From Aquatica leii (lineage: Eukaryota; Arthropoda; Insecta; Coleoptera; Lampyridae), in contig CM069432.1 in assembly GCA_035610365.1 (NCBI GenBank), positions 27,776,354 through 27,840,353 on the forward strand: a DNA stretch of 64,000 bases, written 5' to 3'. The notes under the pieces were generated by a model, which saw only the letters and a list, made by a program, of their open reading frames with translations, was not told the DNA's origin and ran no database searches. The translations under genes and the position numbers were made by a program. The stretch's first letter is position 1, and each line of letters opens with the position of its first letter. This document shows positions 32,930 to 43,794 of this stretch, in pieces.

Positions 32930-33713
32930 AAGCCTAATAATCCTAGAAACTGAAGAAAAATTTGGAGGAAGAGAAGCTAAAGAACGAATAGGTCGTAAAA
33001 GTTTCTCAGCTTTAGGGCGACAATGAACACAAGTAGTAGGCTTAAGAGTAGTAGCAGAAGAAGGAAACGACGAGGTTTGAAGAGATGCGGAAGCAACAGT
33101 TTTATTTGTATAGACCAAAGATGGTTCTGAAGTCGATCACTTCCTTCAGATGTCGAAAAGGTAAAAGAATTACAAGAGTTAAGCTTTGATTCCAAACGTT
33201 TGCCTAAAGAATCCAATTGAGAAAAAGAAGTAATATCCATCAGTGCGAAATGAAATTGATAAAATGGAGTCAAGTTTCGGCGCCGGCGTATGATTTTAAG
33301 CTGCGTCTTCTCCGAGACTGGTTTTAACAATTGCATAAAAAGATATCGCATAGTATCGGTCACGAATAGTGTCCATTAACCGTTCATCATAATCTAAAGG
33401 CAGAAATTCAGTTTTCAACATCACAGTAACCTCATTTCATGAACGTAAAGTATACTTCTAAACACAAGAAGAGCTTTACCCGATAACACCTCAGAAGCTG
33501 AAAAAAAAGTTGATGCTGAAAAACTCCACAAAACAAACAAAACTCATCAATACGAATAAGAAACTCGATCAGTACAGACGGATCTTCCCTAGAGAAAGTA
33601 ACAGTCCAATCAGCCAAGTTCATTTCCGAATCAAAGTCTGATGAAGTAAGAAGTCGTGGCTCCTCGTCTAAAGAATACATAATTAACAAACGTCTAACTG
33701 GAAATTCAGTCAA
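32930..33713 (-). pseudogene. gag: Decayed Gypsy-1-type gag
   Basis: 33713-33432 reads DEEPRLLTSSDFDSEMN and LADWTVTFSREDPSVLIEFL, then IRIDEFCLFCGV, which aligns with residues about 170-250 of the Gypsy-1 Gag (DEEPPLLTSTDSDAEMD, WNLTFSGEG). 33363-32977 continues with KTQLKIIRRRRNLTPFYQ. The tail near 33045-33020 has TTCVHCRPKAEK, a partial zinc-knuckle equivalent. About 165 N-terminal residues are missing and three frames are needed. Confidence 0.8.
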
Positions 33714-33982
33714 ACCAAAAGCAAATCGACAACCACAGCAAAGTCAAACCAACAGTACAAGCTACCGATAAATGACGTAATTGCAATACAAAAAAAAATG
33801 TTATAAAGAAAATCGAAAGAAAGTTAACACTACAGCGTAACCGATGTCGAAACTAAATAAACTACCGCTGAATGATAGTAATCCTAAGCTAATCACAATT
33901 AAAGAAAATAGCTAAAAGAGATACAAAGAATAGGAAATTCGATATAAGAAAATCGAGCCCCTGAAGTTGGGCAGCCAAAATT

Positions 33983-35165
33983 TGTTACAAGCTTATAGGT
34001 CTTACGAAACTTGCACAGCCAACTCACACAGTAGGAGATAGCGGAGGTTCAAGTAAATAATATTTAAAGGCGCCAGATCTTTTGTGAGTAAAACTTCTGT
34101 TTCGATCAGTACAGACGGTCCAAGCTTGTAACGAATTTTTGGTTCGTAATCCTTGTTACCCTGTTGTTCGTGTAACCACAATAAAAGAAAAAGGTATGTT
34201 ACCATAAAGGATAGATAAAATAGGTATAACAACTTTAATTTCATAACCTAGGTTATTAGCAACGAGTCTTAGGAATTCTCAATCAATAAACGCCGGAAGT
34301 ATCGGCAACACACAATACATAAATTCACACGATGTCGATAGCGGAGAAAATTACACGTTAAATAACTAAAGTTCACAGCATGCGATATCACAGAAATAAT
34401 TACTGACAATACCTAAATGGTATTAAAACTACTATTACAATTGCGTAAGTTAAACAAGTTAAATTTCGTGAGTGACTTTTTTTGACAGCGACATTATAAT
34501 TAAATAAAACTTACACACAATTCAGTACTTTCCTGAAGAAAACGTTTTCCTCGTTGAGTAGGCTAAAATAATTATGAATAGCAAAAAATGTCAAGCCAAT
34601 GACTCACGAAAGTAGAAATCTACAAAATTGTTAAGACTACAAGAAATTATCTATATAAGAACTCGATGTACCGAATGCTGTTCTTCGCAATTATTGAAAA
34701 GTGGGTATCGCAATCGATTGACGTATAAGAAGTAACATCTCGGAAGCAAATTTTGTGTCGAGACTTCGTTTTCAGTTTGGATATAAGCCTTCTAGAATAC
34801 TAATCGTTTCGTGAAGGTAATTATCGATATTAATCCCTCATTGGTCGATCATGCATCGAAACATGTAGCCAGAACGTGGCGGAACGGCTATCAAATTAAG
34901 AAAGAAAAATATAAATAAATAATTCTAACAAAACGGATATAAATAGCTTACCCGGTGATGAGTAAACTACTTTAATTGCGTAATGCCTTAACGGCGATGT
35001 TCTTAGAAACAAGAGTTACTTAAAATATTTCACACCACCGGCCATTTTACGTAGTTGTCGGTTTAACGTCTTGACAGAAAAGGACAGTAAAAAGAAAAGT
35101 CGGCAGAAGGCGTTAAAACCAAAATCTAATTTTAATTCAACCAATATACAGAGTATTACGTAAAA
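33983..35165 (-). repeat. LTR D of the pol-less Gypsy relative
   Basis: Starts TGTTACAAGCTTATAGG on the plus strand, shares all landmarks with LTRs A-C, and reaches ACCAATATACAGAGTATTACGT. It then lacks the final 30 bp or so (ATGAAAATTT...GTAACA) and runs straight into sequence resembling the Gypsy 3' noncoding region. It therefore joins gag-side sequence on one side and 3'-side sequence on the other. Confidence 0.85.
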
Positions 35166-35395
35166 TCCAAAACCAACCCAATTCCAAGAAACCCAACCTC
35201 TTTTAATCTCATTACCACAGAGGTTTTCCAGAATCTTAAGAATCCCGACAACCAAAACTGTAACAGAAGCGCACGAAGCAAATAGTATCTCCAAGAAACA
35301 AAGAGTAATTTGATCCTAAAGCAACGAAGAATACCAACACGCTTTACTAATTTCCGAAGCGCATAAAGCGATACCAAAAAGTAAAGTACAAACAA
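35166..35395 (-). other. Gypsy 3' noncoding fragment at mosaic junction
   Basis: Matches 31255-31400 (AACCCAACC, AGGTTTTCCAGAATCTTAAG, CAACCAAAACTGTAACA). It abuts the integrase end of a different Gypsy element (Gypsy-2) at about 35396, a recombination or insertion boundary. Confidence 0.6.
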
Positions 35396-37419
35396 TCAGT
35401 AATCTTCATCCTGTCGCTGGCAATTTGTGTTTTTACGGACCTCCTCATGTACTTCGTCTAGCCTTTTGGTCAGCTTGCTAACGTAATCTTCTCCAGCAAC
35501 TTCTTCTTCCGCTTTTCGCTCAAATTGGAGGTCGCATGGCAGTCGTATTTCGCGACCGAGCATCACACAAAATGGTGTTTGGTCTGTGCTTTCGTGAACG
35601 GATGATCGGTATGCCATTAGGAAAAGGTGCAAGTACTGATCCTAGTCTCTTTGGTGTTCGGACACTACTTTGGCTAAGTATTTTCCCATTTTCCGATTCA
35701 TCCGTTCAACCATGCCATCAGATTGAGGATGGAGAGGCGTCCTCCGAGTTTTCTTAATTCCCAACAGTCGGCAAACTTCTTGAAACAGCCCAGACTCAAA
35801 GTTGCGGCCTTGAACGGAGTGTAATTCCAACGGAACTCCAAACCGGCAGAAAAACTGTTTTACTAATACGTCTGCAACTGTAGCTGGTTCTTGATTGGGT
35901 ATGGCGCCTCCGTCCAGTTCGTGAAATAATCCATCGCCACCAGGATGTATTCATTTCCCGTATTGAATTCCGATGACGGCTCCCGGCACGGTGTTCTGTG
36001 CCATAGTCATGCTTTGGCAGTCTCTCGATCCATCTTGCCACTTGCCCTTCTGGGTTACGGAACTACAGGTACCCATTTGAAAGCGGCGTGGTCTGTACTC
36101 AGTAAAAATTTTCGTCCATACAAATATTTGTAGAAATGTTCGATGGACTTGACGGCCGCTAACAGCTCTCTCCTAGTCACGCAATAATTCCTTTCTAGCC
36201 TGGACAAAACTTTTCTAAAATATGCGATAACTTTTTCTTGTCCATCTTGAACCTGCAAAAGGACCGCGCCTATGGCCAGATTGCTTGCGTCGGTATCCAA
36301 AACAACTTTTCCATCTTGTTTTGGATAACTTAGAATCGGCGAAGTAACTAGAGCCTGTTTTAGTTGATGGAAAGAATTTTAGCAGTCTTCATTCCATCTA
36401 AATTCAGCTCTTTCTACCGTCAATTTCGTCAAAGATTTGGCAATATTAGCAAATCCGGGTATAAATCGTCTATAATAGGTGCACAACCCAAGGAAACTTC
36501 GGACCTGATGTTTGTCAATTGGTCTTAGCCATGCTTGCACTGCTCGGCTTTTGTCTGGGTCGGCCTATACCCCATCTCTAGATACAACGTAGCCAAGGTA
36601 TTGCAACTTCTTAAATACGTGGCACTTTTTTGGGCTCAGTTTGAGATTAGCGTAGTCGGTGAAACACTTCTTCTAAGTTGATCAGGTGTTCTTCAAACGA
36701 CCTTCCAACCACGATCACGTCGTCCAGGTAAACCAAGCACGTTTTCCAATACAATCCGTGCAAGATGGTCTCCATCAAACGCTCGAATGTTGCAGGAACG
36801 TTACACAGGTAGAAGGGCATCACACTGAACTGCCACAAACCAGTTCCAATCGTAAAAGCTGTTTTTTACGATTCTTGGGTTCCAATTCTACCTGCCAGTA
36901 ACCACTCTTTAAATCTAACGTAGAAAACCACTGGGATCCTGACAGGATGTCTAACGTATCGTCAATTCTGGGTAAAGGGTAGCTGTCCTTTTTGGTCACG
37001 TCGTTTAGTTGTCTGTAGTCTACGCAAAACCTCGTTGATTCATCCTTATTCTTTACGAGTACCACTGGGTTCAATCACGCCTTCTCTCTCCATATCCGTG
37101 TTTATTTATTCGGCTTCTTCTGGCATTTGGTGGTAAGAATGTTCAATCTATGTTGTGGACACTTCTTTGGCGACGTATGTTCGTTAGATTTTACGCATCT
37201 CACAATTTGAGATACTGGCGTGCATTAGCCTACCACGGTCTTCTTTTTCAACGTTACAGGATCTGAGTTGATCTTTAAGTTTCTTACTGGCATCGTGTTT
37301 TTTACTCGTACTAAAGTTCTGCCAACGAGTAGTCTCTTTTCAACTAAGCCGCCTTCCATTGGTTCAATCGCGCGTATGTAGCCTTCCCGGAGGTTTCCAT
37401 CCAGTCGTGCCATCACCAC
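35396..37419 (-). pseudogene. pol: Gypsy-2 pol
   Basis: From 37419: VEKRLLVGRTLVRVKNTMPV is the linker between protease and RT. 37074-36820: [37 protein letters not shown] and [11 protein letters not shown] give RT blocks with the first Asp. 36838-36647: [19 protein letters not shown] and CLVYLDDVIV, the YLDD site. 36300-36055: MDTDASNLAIGAVL and NYCVTRRELLA, RNase H. 35830-35642: GRNFESGLFQEVCRLLGIKK and SDGMVERMNRKMG, the integrase with its Glu. 35632-35396: AYRSSVHESTDQTPFCVMLG and the C-terminal part. Each block is in its own frame, so lesions are many. It is not closely related to Gypsy-1. Confidence 0.88.
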
Positions 37420-37439
37420 ACTTTCAGTCTTTGCAGGCG

Positions 37440-37666
37440 TTTGTATTTCTTATTTTAAACTTCTAGAATTTTTTAACAATTTTTCTTCTATTTTTCTAGA
37501 ATTTTCTTCCATTTTCTGAAAATTTTCGTAAAACTTTTCTTCCATTTTTCTGGATATTTTGAACAGTTTTTCTGCAATTTTTCTGAAAATGTTTGCCCAT
37601 TTTTCTATTATTTTCTTCCATATTTTTATTCATCGATTCGAGAATTTCAAATATTTTTGAATCCAT
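37440..37666 (-). pseudogene. gag: Gypsy-2 gag N-terminus (repetitive coil)
   Basis: The minus strand opens at ATG 37666 with MDSKIFEILESMNKNMEEN and continues as diverged copies of an N-R-K-M/I-E-E type repeat, visible in DNA as recurring GAAAAATGGAAGAAAA. Such repeats predict a coiled coil at the Gag N-terminus. Stops appear after about 60 codons. The frame then jumps to the protease-RT linker at 37419, so capsid, nucleocapsid and protease are deleted. Confidence 0.6.
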
Positions 37667-37779
37667 TTTTTTATTATTATTAAAACTAATTTATTTATGC
37701 TATAATAAAAATATGTACACGTTGATTATTATTAACCGAATTAATTAAAATCTAAGGAAATTTAATAAAAACACTTACA

Positions 37780-38160
37780 GTGTCCGCGGATAACTTCTCA
37801 CACTTGTTTAACACTTATTGTTTGTTTACATTAAAGTCACGTACAAAGTTAAACTTCCGTAGATTTATCTCACACGCGTTAATTACTTATTTATTTAGAC
37901 TTGAATAATCTTCTTATCACCGGCGTCTTCGAATTACGGGAAATAACTGACCTACGATTTGTTTGTACCGTATTTATACGTTTCTGCAAACATTTGAGAA
38001 GCCTCTACATTCTTTTGTAAACGTTCTAGATGTGGATAAAAAGTACGGGAACGTTCTCGAAATTTACAAAAACTTCGCGAATGTTTCAAGATATAGAAAG
38101 TATAAATCACTATGTAACTATCCCTGGTAGGTTCTGATGATTAAAGTTATATGATATTTT
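37780..38160 (-). promoter_or_regulatory. Gypsy-2 5' LTR promoter region with heat-shock-type motifs
   Basis: On the minus strand TATAAATA (37978-37971) is followed by TCAGTT (37950-37945), about 30 bp from TATA to the initiator A, a standard arthropod arrangement. About 100 bp upstream lies GAACGTTCTCGAA (38049-38061), a perfect three-unit heat-shock element (GAA-NN-TTC-NN-GAA). A second near-perfect set TTCGCGAATGTTT lies at 38074-38086 and a partial AACGTTCTAGA near 38021-38031. LTR edges are not resolved. Confidence 0.55.
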
Positions 38161-40169
38161 TTGTTTATATTAAAAGGCAATATTTTCTAGTGCGAGACAC
38201 ATAAATAAAAAATTAAAACAATTACTAAATGTAAACAACGTAAACATCGATTTTTCATAAAATTAATAAAAACAAAATTAATTTTTTCCCCAAAAGTTAA
38301 TAATAAAATACATTTTTAATTTGCATTGAAATTTCTATGCCTGGGGAAAACAACTTTTTACCAAAAGTTTCTTTATTAAAATTCATATTTTGATTGCCAC
38401 AAAATAAAATTACCCTGTCCATCAAACAAAGATGTTATGTTAGTTTGAAGTAAAACATATTTGATAGACGTATTATTTGTATAAATTTTTCAGGAAACTT
38501 CAGATTTCAGCAGTTGTCATAAATATAAACTTTTTACTTATATTCGTTAGGTAATGTTTGTATTAATTTATGTCTAACACGAAAAAAACCGATGGTTTAA
38601 TAAAAGTAAAGAAGAACTTTTGAATAATAAAAATGGAATATGAAGCATGGGTAAGTACGTTTGAGAACATTAGAAACAAACTTTGTTTTGAACTTTGAAT
38701 TGATTCACACGACCTGGAGATTTTGGCCCAGACGGGTATTCAGTGCGGGCTTGACAAAGTGTTCGTAAATGCATTCCGTTGAATACTCTTAGAAGTCGCC
38801 TATTCAATACAAGCTCTTATAAGCAGCTTGAGAGGTCACGGGGTATGGGACTGCATAATTGCCTCATGCGGGGACATGTGACTCCGATGGGGTGCGGCAC
38901 CCGCCTGACATGTGAACGCAGGGGGTGCGATGCGTCATTTAAGGGATTATATTTACGCATTTCCACTATGAGAATTTCAAATCGTTTAAATTCCTATTAC
39001 GCGAAGACACATTTCTATCGCGTTCATTTAAATTTATCGCATCAACATCGTTCTCTTCTTATGAAACTTTAAAACAACGTCTTTGAGGAAGTACCGGTGA
39101 AGCACGGACGAATCCCTAAGTGCATAAGTCTGTCTATATTATCATCTAATGCATCTCAAGTCGCCAGAACTCAGTCTGTTACTTCAATATCATCTTCAAT
39201 TTGCATAAGAGACAACACGTGTGTCTCTAGTCTATAACGTTATTGTGTTTATTACCCACATCCATATAAATTTTAAAATTTAAATGCGGCACAGAACTTT
39301 AAAATTTTAATTAGAACCATCACGCATTGCTTTCTATAATTTACTATTAAGGTAGTTGATTGGCAACAAAGTTGCATGATTACCTGTCTACTGAATCTTG
39401 AAGAGATTATTGCTTTATACATTATCTGTGGGCGAACGATTTTCTTTCGTAGTTTACAAGGTGAATGACACGATACTAAATTGTAATTTATTCACTCAAA
39501 ACTAATTAATGGCAATAACGCCTTTAACAAATTTTAGCGACCAATACGTCGCAAAAAGTATAAATGTCAATGGATTAGTAACATAGCGAGTGAATTTTTT
39601 TGTTTACACAAAGTATCTTATGTGAGTTTGTTGTTGAGCTACACACTTGCTTAATTGGATTGTTTACGGATTGAAAGTATCTGTAAACACTTCATTACGT
39701 ATTTTATGACCGTGTTAATTTATTACATGATTTAAATGATTTTAAAGTTAAAGCGTAAGTTTTTAAATGTTTTTTTGGCTATAAAAATTAAATATAGGAA
39801 TCTTGTTTAGAAATTGGAAAAAATCTGGAAAACTTTATTGCAAGAAAATTACAACGTTTTAGTGCAATTACGTTTATATATGTAAAATAATTCATGAATA
39901 ATTAAGAAAGCTTATTTTGGATTTAATTGTAAAAAAAATGTTTTACGGTGTCATCCGTGTTTTCATTTCAAAATAATAAAAATTGATTTTAGTAACTTAG
40001 TAAATTTTCAAATTCAGAAGTAGAAGAATTTTAGAACTCTGCTTAATTATTTTTTTAATATGAGTTCCTAAAAAAATAAATTTTCCGTGCTGTATGTAAT
40101 TGGACTGTATGAAAAAACTAACAATTAATCCTGGTTTGAAATTACAATAAAAATCAAGACAAAAAAAAC
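38161..40169. other. AT-rich region with one GC-richer island
   Basis: Mostly AT-rich. The part 38680-39130 is more GC-rich and includes GGGGTATGGGACTGC, GCGGGGACATGTGACTCC and GGGGTGCGGCACCC. It has an ACATGT...ACATGT flanked hairpin at 38875-38912. A plus-strand frame of 97 codons (38779-39072) has no similarity I recognise. No gene is claimed. Confidence 0.5.
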
Positions 40170-40363
40170 AGTAGGGGAGGTCGGGGTATTAGCGCAATCC
40201 GGGAAATAACGCATATTTAATTTTCCAGACATCTGTAACTCTTGGCAACACCGCTTGGTTTCCCAAGAAAAGGTTTAATGAAACACGGGTTCTTCAAAGT
40301 AGTATATTTTTTTGTGAAATTACATGAAAAAAGTTTTTCCTATGTGATTGTATTTGAAATTTA

Positions 40364-41155
40364 GTGGTAAGTACCCTTCTAAAGTTGATAGTTGAACAAC
40401 ATGGAAAAAACTATAAAGATACCTTAAAGGAAGTAAAAAGGGCAATTAAAGATGACAAAATAACAGAGAAAATAAAAAACGTAAGAAGCACAAGGGACGG
40501 AAAATTACTAATAACAACAAATAAAGAAGAAGAGGTGATAAAAGAACTACAGAAAACAATAGAACATAAACCAGAAAACACAAGTATAAGAAAAATAAGA
40601 CAAAGAAAGAAAAAAATTAGAGTCATAATAAGAGACATGGACGGGACCATAGATAGAGAGGAAATCATAGAAACTTTGGGAAAAACACTGGAAATACAAG
40701 ATGACGAAGACATAAAAGTAGGGTCAGTAAGACCAAACAGAAACAAGACCTTCGCAGTTACAGTCACACTAGAAAAAGAAATGGGGGAAAAATTAACGAA
40801 AGAACAATGGATACGAATAGGACTGAACGTATGTAAGGTAGAAAGGCACATAACGATACAGAGATGTGGAATATGTTGGTCCTTAGATCACGAAGACAGT
40901 AGATGCACAGGACCAAATAGAACTAAAAACTGCCAAAGATGCGGGGAAGAAAATCACAGAGAAGACAATTGCAAAAATGAAGAAACATGCGTGATATGCG
41001 GAAAAACAGGCCACACTTCAATAAGCATAAGATGCGAAATATACAAGAAAAAACTAGAAGAAATAAAAAGAAAAAAACATACAACAGCAATTACAAAAAA
41101 AAGACGAATCGCAATAAATGGCTACTACAAAAACCTCAGCAAACAAAACAATTAG
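40364..41155 (+). CDS. R1-like non-LTR element (R1-1), ORF1 Gag-like protein
   Basis: An open frame of 263 codons. After a Lys/Glu-rich region (YKDTLKEVKRAIKDD, RSTRDGKLLITT), the C-terminal third carries three Cys/His knuckles: CGICWSLDHEDSRC, CQRCGEENHREDNC and CVICGKTGHTSISIRC. This is the standard ORF1 of R1/I-group LINEs, an RNA-binding particle protein. The usual longer N-terminus is missing, so the element is 5' truncated near 40364 and the first Met is probably not the original start. It overlaps ORF2 by 38 nt in another frame, as is common in this group. Codon use is very A-rich. Confidence 0.88.
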   Translation: MVSTLLKLIVEQHGKNYKDTLKEVKRAIKDDKITEKIKNVRSTRDGKLLITTNKEEEVIKELQKTIEHKPENTSIRKIRQRKKKIRVIIRDMDGTIDREEIIETLGKTLEIQDDEDIKVGSVRPNRNKTFAVTVTLEKEMGEKLTKEQWIRIGLNVCKVERHITIQRCGICWSLDHEDSRCTGPNRTKNCQRCGEENHREDNCKNEETCVICGKTGHTSISIRCEIYKKKLEEIKRKKHTTAITKKRRIAINGYYKNLSKQNN

Positions 41156-43790
41156 CAAAACGTTAAAAACTCAAGAAAAAAGCAAAATCAAAATATTACA
41201 ACTAAATGTAAATAGATGCAAAAACGCGCACGACATGTTGGAAAAACAAATTCAAGAACTAGACATAGACATAACATTGGGACAAGAACCAAACATATCC
41301 AGAAGCTACAAATATACCTGCGACAAAAATCGAGACACTTTCATTAGCTACAAAAAAAACTTAAAATTAGAAAAGATTAGCGACACAAATGCAGCGGGCG
41401 TCTATTACAAAAAAATTTTGTTCATATCAACTTACTTCTCCCCAAACAAAACAATACAACAATTTGAAGATTATCTGCAAATACTACAAATCTACATAGA
41501 CAAACATAAAAAGAACCTTGACCTAGTCATAGGAGGAGATCTAAACGCAAAATCCAAAATCTTTGGAGAAAAAAAACAGACACAAAAGAGGAAATCTTGG
41601 AAGAATGGATGTACGCAAACCAACTAGTTCCGATAAATACAGGAAGCGAGCCGACCTTTGAAAATGTACGGGGGAGCTCGGTAATAGATATTACGATAGC
41701 CACACAAGAGTTAGCAAGGAAAATAAAAAATTGGAAAGTACGCAGAGACGAAGAAAATTTAAGCGACCATCATACGATAACATTCGAGATCGACACGAAC
41801 AGAGTAAATGAAGAAAAAACAAAAATAACATAAAATGGATAATAAACAACAAAAATATAAAATACCTACAAGAAAACCCAGAAAAAATAAAAATAAATAC
41901 AGATATAGAAACACCAGAAGATATCATAAAAGCATTACAAAAAATATGTAGGAAATATTTAAAAAAATACAAACCACATGGAAAACATAAACCAGTCGAC
42001 TAGTGGTCCGACGAAATAGCGGATCTAAGACAAAAAGCAATTGCAAACAGAAGGAAAATAACTAGAGCAAGGAAAAACCAACAAATAAACGGACAAAATG
42101 TAGTGGAACAAATAAAAAGGTATAAAGAAACAAAAAAGATACTAAAACAAACCATAGAAAACAACAAAAGAAAGAAATGGAACGACTTATGCAATCAACT
42201 AGACGAGGACATCTGGGGAAAAGCGTACAAGATCGCAACAAAAAGATTAAATATTAAACAAAAACCCACTTATCAAAACAAGAACAAACCAAACAAATAT
42301 CAATTCTATTTCCAAACCATCCCAAAACAATATGGGAATACTCTAAAAGCGCTAAACCAGAACAGGAAATAACAGTTGAAGAAATAAAAGAAGCGACAAA
42401 AACAATAAAAAACCAGGACCGGACAGCATCCCACCAGAAATGATAAAACTAACGATCGAGGAAAACATAGAGATCTTTAAAAAAATGTACAACAAGCTAA
42501 TGATAAAAGGAGAATTTTCAAAAATATGGAAAACATCTAAGCTAATACTAATCGAAAAACCAAAAAAAAGAAAGCGACACTGAAACAAAATATAGACCTA
42601 TATGCCTACTAGACATAACAGGAAAAGTATTTGAAAAAATAATCAAGAATAGAATAGAAGAAGAAGTGAAAGACAAAAATATACCACATGAAAATCAATT
42701 TGGATATAGAAAAGAGAGATCGTGTATAAACGCCCTCGAAAAAATACAAAATATATGTCTAGAAGAAAAACAAAAGGAAATAAAAAACAGGAAACAAGTT
42801 CTTCTGACAACACTAGATATTAACAACGCTTTTAACTCTGCGTCGTGGGAAGAAATAATAAAAAGTGTAAAAAAAACAAAAATTAGTGAATACCTAATAA
42901 ATCTCATTAAAAGTTCCCTAAGTGAGAGATACATTACAACAGATGGCGACGAAAAAATAGAAATAACAGCAAGAGTACCGCAAGGGTCGATACTAGGACC
43001 AGTACTCTGGAACATCATGTACGACAAGATTCTAAACTTGATCAAAGAAAAAGATGTAAAATTAATAGCCTTCGCCGACGACCTAGCAGTAGTAACAAGG
43101 GACAAAAGCATAAACCAATTAATAAAAAAAACAGAGCATACTTTACAAAAAATAACAGAAGAACTCAAAGAAATGAAATTAGAAATAGCTATAGAAAAAA
43201 CTGAAATCATTCTCCTACAAACAAAACGTAAAACAAAAACAATAAAAATAAAATTTAACAACTACGAAATTGAAAGTAAAGAATATCTAAAGTATATGGG
43301 GGTATACCTAGAAAAACACAATAAAAAAAGAACACATATCCACAAAATAGTAGAAAAAGCTAATAAAGCAATAAAAAACCTAAGTATACTCACTCCTAAA
43401 ATAGGAGGGCCCAGAGAGTGCAAACGGAGGATGTTAGCGGCAACGGTCAGGTCAGCAGTGATGTATGCGGCTCCAGTGTGGGGCGACATTATCAAACAAA
43501 ATTACTACAAAAATTTGTTGGTAAAAATACTGCACCAACAGTAGCAATCGAAGCAATAGCAGGAGTACCACCTATTGACCTAAAAATAGACGAAATAATT
43601 AACAACTACAAAAACAAGAATAAAGAAAACAAAACAGAAGAAAAGGAAAAATTATTACAAAAATGGCAAGAAAGATGGAATCAATACTTAGAAAAATGGA
43701 TTGGAAGAAAATGGGGAAACAGACCATTTTCTAACGCAGGCGATGACAGGACACGGAGTCTTCAACTCGTACCTATATAAAATAAAGAAT
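41118..43790 (+). pseudogene. R1-1 ORF2: endonuclease and reverse transcriptase
   Basis: 41118-41627: KILQLNVNRCKNAHDML, DITLGQEPN and LVIGGDLNAKS, the APE-type endonuclease. A frameshift near 41600 leads to 41597-41833 (GSSVIDITIAT, LSDHHTITFE), the endonuclease C-terminus. 42103-42372 is the linker with DEDIWGKAYKIATKRL. 42666-43544: NQFGYRKERSCINAL, LTTLDINNAFNSASW, ARVPQGSILGPVLWN and IAFADDLAVV (catalytic FADD), then GGPRECKRRMLAATVRSAVM and YAAPVWG, all R1-clade style. After MTGHGVFNSYLYKIKNE (frame shifted, about 43745-43790) the element ends without its terminal Cys/His motif, 3' UTR or poly(A). Stops at 41831 and near 42000. Confidence 0.9.
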
Positions 43791-43794
43791 GAAG

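Larger units (their letters stand above)
31100..35165 (-). mobile_element. Gypsy-1-related element lacking pol
   Basis: In minus order: LTR D (about 35165-33983), leader with GTAACAAATTTTGGCTGCCC, decayed gag (33713-32930), a long purine-rich noncoding region, and the last 75 bp or so of a second LTR (31174-31100, with GCACGTAGCA in place of GCACGTAACA). Protease, RT and integrase are missing between gag and the 3' noncoding part. It is a large internal deletion or non-autonomous derivative. Confidence 0.75.

Noticed and set aside
42695-43495. Hydrophobic frames of 188 and 77 codons antisense to R1-1 ORF2
   Set aside because: The plus strand is a clear reverse transcriptase. The antisense frames arise from its A-rich codons.
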